Shown in pieces: positions 58,665 through 64,000 of a DNA stretch of 64,000 nucleotides. Both the position numbers and the translations under genes were made by a program. The notes beneath the pieces were generated by a model, which had not been told where the DNA came from, made no database searches, and saw only the letters and a program-made list of their open reading frames with translations. Positions within the stretch are counted from its first letter, which is position 1. Every line of letters begins with the position of its first letter. Origin of the DNA: Streptomyces sp. NBS 14/10 (GTDB taxonomy: Bacteria; Actinomycetota; Actinomycetes; Streptomycetales; Streptomycetaceae); assembly GCF_002224125.1 (NCBI RefSeq), contig NZ_NCSM01000014.1:404233-468232 (forward strand), read 5' to 3'.

Positions 58665-58740
58665 TCCAGAGCTCCGGGATGACGGCGCATCCCGGCGTAC
58701 CCGCCTGCTCGTACAACCAGCCCCATTCTGGAGGCATTTC

Positions 58741-61239
58741 GTGCACGGGAACGACCGCACCACCCGCACCCGCACCCGCCCCCGAACCCACAGATCGCGT
58801 CTGCACAAGGCGATCGCGCTGCTCAGCGGCGCCCTCCTCGCCGGTGCCGGCCTGACCCTCACCACCCCCCAGGCCGGCGCAGCCGTCACCGGCCAGGAGA
58901 AGGCCGCGGCGGCCGAGGACTTCCAGCAGGTCACCCTCGCCAAGGGGGAGGCGGAGGTCGGCGAGCCCATGTCGCTGGCCGTCCTCCCCGACCGCTCGGT
59001 CCTGCACACCTCCCGCGACGGCGAACTGCGCCTGACCGACGCCGCGGGCAACACCAAACTCGCGGGCAAGCTCGACGTCTACTCCCATGACGAGGAGGGC
59101 CTGCAAGGCGTCGGCGTCGACCCGGGCTTCACCGACAACCGCTTCATCTACCTCTACTACGCGCCCCCGCTGAACACCCCGGCGGGCGACGCCCCGGAGA
59201 CCGGCACCGCCGCCGACTTCGCACCCTTCGACGGCGTCAACCGCCTCTCCCGCTTCGTGCTGAAGGCCGACGGTACCCTCGACACCGCCAGCGAGAAGAA
59301 GATCCTCGACGTCTCCGCCACCCGCGGCCTGTGCTGCCACGTCGGCGGCGACATCGACTTCGACGCGGCCGGCAACCTGTACCTGTCGACCGGCGACGAC
59401 ACCAACCCCTTCCAGTCGGACGGCTACACCCCGATCGACGAACGCGACAACCGCAACCCCGGCTTCGACGCCCAGCGCTCCGCGGGCAACACCAACGACC
59501 TGCGCGGCAAGATCCTGCGCATCAAGGTCGAGGCCGACGGCTCGTACTCCATCCCCGAGGGCAACCTCTTCAAGCCCGGCACCGACAAGACGCGGCCCGA
59601 GATCTATGCGATGGGCTTCCGCAACCCGTTCCGGTTCAGCGTCGACAAGAAGACCGGCATCCTCTACGTCGGCGACTACGGCCCCGACGCCGGCGCCGCC
59701 GACCCGAAACGCGGACCGGCCGGACAGGTCGAGTTCGCCCGTGTCACCGGCCCCGGCAACTTCGGCTGGCCGTACTGCACCGGCGCCAACGACGCCTACG
59801 TCGACTTCGACTTCGCCACCCGCGCCTCCGGCGCCGCCTTCGACTGCTCCGCCCCGAAGAACACCTCGCCGCACAACACCGGCCTGACGGATCTGCCCCC
59901 GGCGCAGTCCGCCTGGATTCCGTACAACGGCGGATCCGTACCGGAGTTCGGCGACGGCTCCGAGTCCCCGATGGGCGGCCCGGTCTACCACTACGACGCC
60001 GCCCTCGACTCGCCCGTGAAGTTCCCCGAGGCGTACGACGGCGACTTCTTCGCCGGTGAGTTCGGCCGCCGCTGGATCAAGCGGATCAGCAGCGACGCCG
60101 ACGGCAAGGTGCAGTCGATCAACGACATCCCCTGGAGCGGCACCCAGGTGATGGACATGGCCTTCGGCCCGGACGGCGCCCTGTACGTCCTCGACTACGG
60201 CACCGCCTGGTTCGGCGGCGACGAGCACTCGGCGCTGTACCGCATCGAGAACGCGACCGACGGCCACTCCCCGTCGCCCCAGGCCGCCGCGGACCGCACC
60301 TCGGGCCAGGCCCCGATGAAGGTCCAGTTCTCCTCGGCCGGCACCACCGACCAGGACGGCGACAAGCTCACCTACAGCTGGGACTTCGGCGACGGCGCCA
60401 CCTCCACGGCCGCCGACCCCGCCCACAGGTATTCAAAGAACGGCACCTACACCGCCACCGTCACCGCCAAGGACCCCTCCGGCCGCACCGGCAGCGCCAG
60501 TGTGCAGATCGTCGTCGGCAACACCGCGCCCAAGGTCGTCCTCGAGACGCCCAAGGACGGGCAGCTGTTCAGCTTCGGCGACGCCATCCCGTTCAAGGTG
60601 AAGGTCACCGACCCCGAGGACGGCCGGACCATCGACTGCGACAAGGTCAAGGTCACCCTGATCCTCGGCCATGACACCCACGGCCACCCGCTCACCTCGG
60701 CCAACGGCTGCTCCGGCACCATCCAGTCCAGCGCCGACGGCGGCCACGACGAGGACGCCAACATCTTCGGTGTCCTGGACGCCGAGTACACCGACGGCGG
60801 AGGCGGCGGCCAGGCCCCGCTCACCTCGCACGACCGGCACGTCCTGCAGCCCCGCCACCGCCAGGCCGAGCACTTCGGCACCAGCTCCGGCGTGACGGTC
60901 GTCGGCCATGACACCGCCCAGGGCGCCAAGGTCGTCGGCGACATCGACAACGGCGACTGGATCGCCTTCAAGCCCTACGTACTGGGCGACGCCACGAAGA
61001 TCACCGCACGGATCGCCTCCGCCGGCGCGGGCGGCACCCTCGAGGTCCGCGCGGGCTCGGCCACCGGCACCCTGCTCGGCAAGGCCACGGTGCCGGTGAC
61101 CGGCGGCTGGGAGACCTACCAGGACGTCTCGGCCGACCTGTCCCGCGCACCGAGCGGCACCACCACCCTCTACCTCGTCTTCAAGGGCGGCAGCGGTGAC
61201 CTCTACGAGATCGACGGCTTCACCTTCACGACCCGCTGA
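58741..61239 (+). CDS. Secreted PQQ-type sugar dehydrogenase with PKD and C-terminal carbohydrate-binding-like domain
   Basis: An 832-residue exported protein. After a long Arg-rich leader (signal peptide ending near QAGAAVTG, about residue 48), the glucose/sorbosone dehydrogenase beta-propeller spans about 60-515: EGLQGVGVDPGF, CCHVGGDIDFD, NDLRGKILRI, PEIYAMGFRNPFRFS, GPGNFGWPYC, MDMAFGPDGALYVLDYG. Then comes a PKD domain (about 525-600, LTYSWDFGDGATST, PAHRYSKNGTYTATV) and a CBM6-like end (GDIDNGDWIAFKPY, GTLLGKATVPVTGGWETY, YLVFKGGSGDLYEIDGF). TGGAGG lies before GTG 58741. It probably oxidises sugars on polysaccharides using PQQ (family AA12-like). Followed by a terminator. Confidence 0.9.
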   Translation: MHGNDRTTRTRTRPRTHRSRLHKAIALLSGALLAGAGLTLTTPQAGAAVTGQEKAAAAEDFQQVTLAKGEAEVGEPMSLAVLPDRSVLHTSRDGELRLTDAAGNTKLAGKLDVYSHDEEGLQGVGVDPGFTDNRFIYLYYAPPLNTPAGDAPETGTAADFAPFDGVNRLSRFVLKADGTLDTASEKKILDVSATRGLCCHVGGDIDFDAAGNLYLSTGDDTNPFQSDGYTPIDERDNRNPGFDAQRSAGNTNDLRGKILRIKVEADGSYSIPEGNLFKPGTDKTRPEIYAMGFRNPFRFSVDKKTGILYVGDYGPDAGAADPKRGPAGQVEFARVTGPGNFGWPYCTGANDAYVDFDFATRASGAAFDCSAPKNTSPHNTGLTDLPPAQSAWIPYNGGSVPEFGDGSESPMGGPVYHYDAALDSPVKFPEAYDGDFFAGEFGRRWIKRISSDADGKVQSINDIPWSGTQVMDMAFGPDGALYVLDYGTAWFGGDEHSALYRIENATDGHSPSPQAAADRTSGQAPMKVQFSSAGTTDQDGDKLTYSWDFGDGATSTAADPAHRYSKNGTYTATVTAKDPSGRTGSASVQIVVGNTAPKVVLETPKDGQLFSFGDAIPFKVKVTDPEDGRTIDCDKVKVTLILGHDTHGHPLTSANGCSGTIQSSADGGHDEDANIFGVLDAEYTDGGGGGQAPLTSHDRHVLQPRHRQAEHFGTSSGVTVVGHDTAQGAKVVGDIDNGDWIAFKPYVLGDATKITARIASAGAGGTLEVRAGSATGTLLGKATVPVTGGWETYQDVSADLSRAPSGTTTLYLVFKGGSGDLYEIDGFTFTTR

Positions 61240-61296
61240 GCCACGACCCGCTGAGCCCGCCATGGGCCGCTGAGCCCGCCACGGGCCACTGAACGG

Positions 61297-61330
61297 CGGC
61301 GGGCGGGAGACGCCGGACTCCCGCCCGCCG
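61297..61330 (+). terminator. Terminator hairpin after the sugar dehydrogenase gene
   Basis: CGGCGGGCGGGAG (61297-61309) and its complement (61318-61330) form a perfect 13-bp stem with an 8-nt loop. The preceding 50 bp hold a degenerate repeat of CGCTGAGCCCGCCA. Confidence 0.75.
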
Positions 61331-61406
61331 TCACCACCCCTCATCCCATCCGGGAGCTACCCCTCATCCCCTCCGGGTTTTCGTGCCCCGGACAAGGAGG
61401 CAGCCC

Positions 61407-62546
61407 ATGTCCGCGTCCCTGTCCCCGTCCCTCTCCCGTCCCCCTCGGACCGGCGTCTGGCTGGTCGGGGCCCGCGGCTCCGTCGCCACCACCGTCGTCG
61501 CCGGATGCGCCGCCGTGGTGGCGGGGCTGCGCCCGCCGACCGGCCTGGTCACCGAGGCGCCCGCGTTCGCCGGCAGCAGCCTGCCCGCCCTGTCCTCCCT
61601 TGTCTTCGGCGGCCACGACACCACCGACTGCCCCCTGCCCAAACGCGCCGAGCAACTGGCCGCGGGCGGCGTCCTCCCGACCGGTCTGCCCGCCGCCGTC
61701 GCGGCCGAACTCGCCACCGCCGACGCGGAGGTCAGGCCCGGCGGCCCGCTCCCCGGCGACACCCGGGACGAGGACGCGCTGATCGCCGCCTTCGCCGCCG
61801 ACCTCCTGGACTTCGTCACCCGGCTCGGCCTGGAGCGCGCGGTGGTCGTGAACGTCGCCTCCACCGAACCGGCCCCGCCACCAGGACCCCCTCTTCCGCC
61901 CAGCTCGCTCTACGCGGCCGCCGCCCTGCGCGCCGGCTGCCCGTACGTCAACTTCACCCCGTCCACAGGCCTGCACCACCCGGCGCTCGCCCCGCTCGCC
62001 GCGGCGAGCGGACTGCCGTACGCGGGCCGTGACGGCAAGACGGGGCAGACCCTGCTGCGCTCCGTCCTCGGCCCCATGTTCGCCCAGCGGGCGCTGGACG
62101 TCCGGGCCTGGTCCGGCACCAACCTCCTCGGCGGGGGCGACGGCGCCTCCCTCGCCGACCCGGCCGCCGCGGCGGCGAAGAACGCCGGCAAGGAACGCGT
62201 CCTCGCGGACACCCTCGGCACCACCCCCGAGGGCGAGGTCCACATCGACGACGTGCCCGCGCTCGGCGACTGGAAGACCGCCTGGGACCACGTCGCCTTC
62301 GACGGATTCCTCGGCACCCGCATGGTCCTCCAGACCATCTGGCAGGGCTGCGACTCGGCCCTCGCCGCGCCCCTGGTCCTCGACCTGGCCCGGCTCGTCG
62401 CCCGCGCCCACGAGACCGGTCTGCGCGGCCCGCTCGCCGAACTCGCCTTCTTCTTCAAGGACCCGGTCGGGGACGCGCCGTCGGCGCTGGGGGAGCAGTA
62501 CGCGGAACTGGTGCGGTTCGCCCGGGGGCTGGAGGAGGGCGAGTGA
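61407..62546 (+). CDS. Inositol-3-phosphate synthase-like protein (first gene of an ebo-like operon)
   Basis: A 379-residue member of the myo-inositol-phosphate synthase family. The NAD-binding motif is VWLVGARGSVATT; other marks are VVNVASTEP, YVNFTPSTGLHHPAL, GRDGKTGQTLLRS, AWSGTNLLGGGDGASLADP and the GFLGTRMVLQTIWQGCDSALAAPLVLDLAR region. It is a divergent branch of the family, not the standard mycothiol-pathway Ino1. AAGGAGG precedes ATG 61407. Its stop overlaps the GTG of the UbiA gene. In bacterial ebo clusters an inositol-phosphate-synthase-like gene precedes the UbiA gene, so a cyclitol-like product joined to a lipid is a possible role (inference). Confidence 0.85.
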   Translation: MSASLSPSLSRPPRTGVWLVGARGSVATTVVAGCAAVVAGLRPPTGLVTEAPAFAGSSLPALSSLVFGGHDTTDCPLPKRAEQLAAGGVLPTGLPAAVAAELATADAEVRPGGPLPGDTRDEDALIAAFAADLLDFVTRLGLERAVVVNVASTEPAPPPGPPLPPSSLYAAAALRAGCPYVNFTPSTGLHHPALAPLAAASGLPYAGRDGKTGQTLLRSVLGPMFAQRALDVRAWSGTNLLGGGDGASLADPAAAAAKNAGKERVLADTLGTTPEGEVHIDDVPALGDWKTAWDHVAFDGFLGTRMVLQTIWQGCDSALAAPLVLDLARLVARAHETGLRGPLAELAFFFKDPVGDAPSALGEQYAELVRFARGLEEGE

Positions 62547-63499
62547 GCCGACTCCACCTCCACGCCTGGGCCGAACTGCTGCGTCTGCCCGCCCTGTTCA
62601 CCGTCCCCGGTGACGGGCTGGCCGGGGCGGCCGCCGTCGCCGCCCGCCCCGACCGCCGTACCGCGCTCGCCGTCGGCTGCTCCCTGTGCCTGTACGAGGC
62701 CGGGATGGCCCTCAACGACTGGGCCGACCGGGCGGAGGACGCCGTCGAGCGCCCGCACCGCCCGCTCCCGTCCGGCCGGGTCCGCCCCGCCGCCGCCCTC
62801 GCCGCGGCCTGCGCCCTCACGGCCGCGGGCCTCGCCCTGGCCGCCCGCGCGGGGCGCCCGGCGCTGGCGGTCGCGGTGCCCCTGGCGGCCACCGTCTGGT
62901 CGTACGACCTGGTCCTGAAGCGCACGCCCGCCGGGCCCGGCGCCATGGCCGCCGCCCGCGGCCTCGACCTGCTACTCGGCGCCGCGGCCACCGCCGGCAC
63001 CGTCCGCCCGGCCCTGCCCTCGGCGGCCCTGCTCTCCACCCACACCCTCGCCGTCACCGCCGTCTCCCGCCAGGAGACCCGCGACGGCACTCCCCTGGCC
63101 CCGCTCGCGGCGCTGGCCGCCACGGCCACCCTGACCCGGCTGCTGCCGGGCGACCTGGGGCGCGAGCGCCGAGCTGTCCTCGCAGCCGCGCGACGGGAAC
63201 CTTCTGGCGTCTCGCCAGCTCCCTCTCCCACCCCACCCCCAGGTCAGAGCCGGCCGTCCGGCTTCCTCACCACCGCCCTCGCCCTCAGCTACGCCGCCGC
63301 CACGGCCCGCCCGTACCTGAACGCCGCCCTCAATCCCTCGCCGCCGCTCACCCAGCGCGCCGTGGGCGCCGGCATCCGCGCCACCATCCCGCTCCAGGCG
63401 GCCCTCGCCGCCCGCGCCGGAGCCGGGGCCACCGCGCTGGGCACGGCCGCCCTCACCGCACTGGCACGGCGCTTCTCGAAGCGGGTGAGTGTCACATGA
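62543..63499 (+). CDS. UbiA-family prenyltransferase (EboC-like)
   Basis: A 318-residue, mainly hydrophobic protein with about eight membrane segments. The first Asp-rich motif is ALNDWADRAEDAVERPHRPLPSGRV (NDxxDxxxD, in pieces NDWADRAED, RPHRPLPSGRV); the second (YDLVLKRTPAGP region, SRQETRDG) is weaker. It would attach an isoprenoid to an acceptor in the membrane. A Pro/Ser-rich loop (SPAPSPTPPPGQS) interrupts near residue 230. GTG 62543 overlaps the previous stop (GTGA) and its stop overlaps the next ATG (ATGA). Lipid donor and acceptor unknown. Confidence 0.88.
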   Translation: MSRLHLHAWAELLRLPALFTVPGDGLAGAAAVAARPDRRTALAVGCSLCLYEAGMALNDWADRAEDAVERPHRPLPSGRVRPAAALAAACALTAAGLALAARAGRPALAVAVPLAATVWSYDLVLKRTPAGPGAMAAARGLDLLLGAAATAGTVRPALPSAALLSTHTLAVTAVSRQETRDGTPLAPLAALAATATLTRLLPGDLGRERRAVLAAARREPSGVSPAPSPTPPPGQSRPSGFLTTALALSYAAATARPYLNAALNPSPPLTQRAVGAGIRATIPLQAALAARAGAGATALGTAALTALARRFSKRVSVT

Positions 63500-64000
63500 C
63501 TTCCCAGGGGACCGCCCTCCGGTTCGGCTACGGCACCAACGGCCTCGCCGACCTCCGGCTTGAGGACGCCCTCGCCCTGCTGGCCGATCTCGGCTACGAC
63601 GGCGTCGGCCTGACCCTCGACCATATGCACCTCGACCCGCTCGCCCCCGACCTCGCCGCCCGCACCGGGCGGGTCGGCCGACGGCTGGCCGCGCTCGGAC
63701 TCGACGTCACCGTGGAGACCGGCGCCCGCTATGTCCTCGACCCCCGCCGCAAACACGGCCCCTCGCTCCTCGACCCGGCCCCGGAGGCCCGCGCCCGCCG
63801 TGTGGACCTCCTGCTACGCGCGGTCCGAGTGGCCGCCGACCTCGGCGCGCACGCCGTGCACTGCTTCAGCGGGATCGTTCCGCCGGCGGGTGGTGCGGCT
63901 ACGGGTGCTGCGGCTACGGGTGGTGCGGCTACGGGTGGCGCGCCTGCCGGTGTTGTGTCTGCCGGTGGCGCGCCTGCCGGTGATGCGCCCGCTGGTGGTG
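63496..64000 (+). CDS. TIM-barrel sugar-phosphate isomerase/epimerase (EboE-like), cut by the window edge
   Basis: About 168 codons are visible; the ATG overlaps the UbiA stop. The start RFGYGTNGLADLRLEDALALLADLGYDGVGLTLDH in pieces (FGYGTNGL, LADLGYDGVGLTLD) and the strand DVTVETGARYVLDP followed by DLGAHAVHCFSG match the xylose-isomerase-like AP-endonuclease 2 barrel. The last 35 codons are an Ala/Gly/Thr/Pro repeat (ATGGAATGGAPAGVVSAGG-type) coded by 15- and 30-bp repeats in frame, an insertion not expected in the barrel. The rest lies beyond 64000. Third gene of the operon. Confidence 0.85.
   Translation, partial: MTSQGTALRFGYGTNGLADLRLEDALALLADLGYDGVGLTLDHMHLDPLAPDLAARTGRVGRRLAALGLDVTVETGARYVLDPRRKHGPSLLDPAPEARARRVDLLLRAVRVAADLGAHAVHCFSGIVPPAGGAATGAAATGGAATGGAPAGVVSAGGAPAGDAPAGG
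63888..64000 (+). repeat. In-frame GGTGCGGCTACGGGT repeats within the isomerase gene
   Basis: Three copies of a 15-bp unit like GGTGCGGCTACGGGT, then GCGCCTGCCGGT(GTT/GAT) units, run to the edge. All steps are multiples of three, so copy changes lengthen a Gly/Ala linker without shifting frame. Confidence 0.75.

Noticed and set aside
1..64000. tRNA, rRNA, transposase, integrase or prophage genes
   Set aside because: None could be seen on either strand; no cloverleaf, DDE/recombinase motif or phage structural gene was recognised.

Overview
The window looks like chromosomal DNA of a Streptomyces or close relative. GC is very high throughout, GTG and TTG starts and ATGA/GTGA stop-start overlaps are common, and several gene families are typical of the genus: XRE(DUF5753)+DUF397 pairs, carbohydrate ABC importers without a local ATPase, ROK and FadR regulators, and an actinobacterial cys operon. 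TTA codons are rare and sit in a few accessory or regulatory genes. I see no tRNA, rRNA, transposase, integrase or CRISPR array.

Left part (1-16.6 kb): a FadR-type regulator and an ABC ATPase form an operon behind a perfect 24-bp palindrome. After it come a DEDDh exonuclease, an APH-fold kinase and a carbohydrate ABC importer (two permeases plus a Tat-type lipoprotein). Next are an RlmA/TlrB-like 23S rRNA methyltransferase, a CDP-alcohol phosphatidyltransferase and an Erm methyltransferase with a structured leader, suggesting ribosome protection. An MMPL transporter, a secreted S8 protease, a DsbA-fold protein, a methyltransferase and a secreted SGNH hydrolase follow.

Accessory block (16.6-21.3 kb): an XRE/DUF397 pair with a double CACAA-NN-TTGTG operator, a small unknown protein, an AAA ATPase overlapping an HNH nuclease (Septu-like arrangement) and a Uma2-family protein. 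By eye its GC is lower than its surroundings. At 21.3-25.7 kb lies a catabolic unit: IclR regulator, CaiB/BaiF CoA-transferase and a short citrate-synthase/citryl-CoA-lyase protein, divergent from an MHS-family symporter.

Middle (25.7-41.5 kb): several unknown proteins, an exonuclease, a secreted phosphodiester glycosidase, then the assimilatory sulfur locus on the minus strand. In transcription order this reads: Cys-containing leader peptide, sulfite reductase, small ORF, zinc-ribbon peptide, cysH, cysC, cysD, cysN, ssuA, ssuB, ssuC and a sirohydrochlorin-chelatase-like gene. It covers sulfate activation, reduction to sulfide, sulfonate uptake and siroheme supply.

Right part (41.5-64 kb): a YihY/BrkB membrane protein, a membrane spermidine-synthase-like protein, a broken alpha-L-rhamnosidase, and two adjacent STAND ATPases (XRE-nSTAND-14xWD40 and NB-ARC-TPR). 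Then comes a GT-B/CDP-glycerol-transferase-like gene put out of frame by a 10-bp tandem repeat, a ROK regulator and a secreted PQQ-type sugar dehydrogenase with PKD domain. The window ends in an ebo-like operon (inositol-phosphate synthase, UbiA prenyltransferase, TIM-barrel isomerase cut by the edge). A roughly 64-bp hairpin element occurs twice, each time between convergent genes (28.7 and 55.3 kb), with compensatory base changes.
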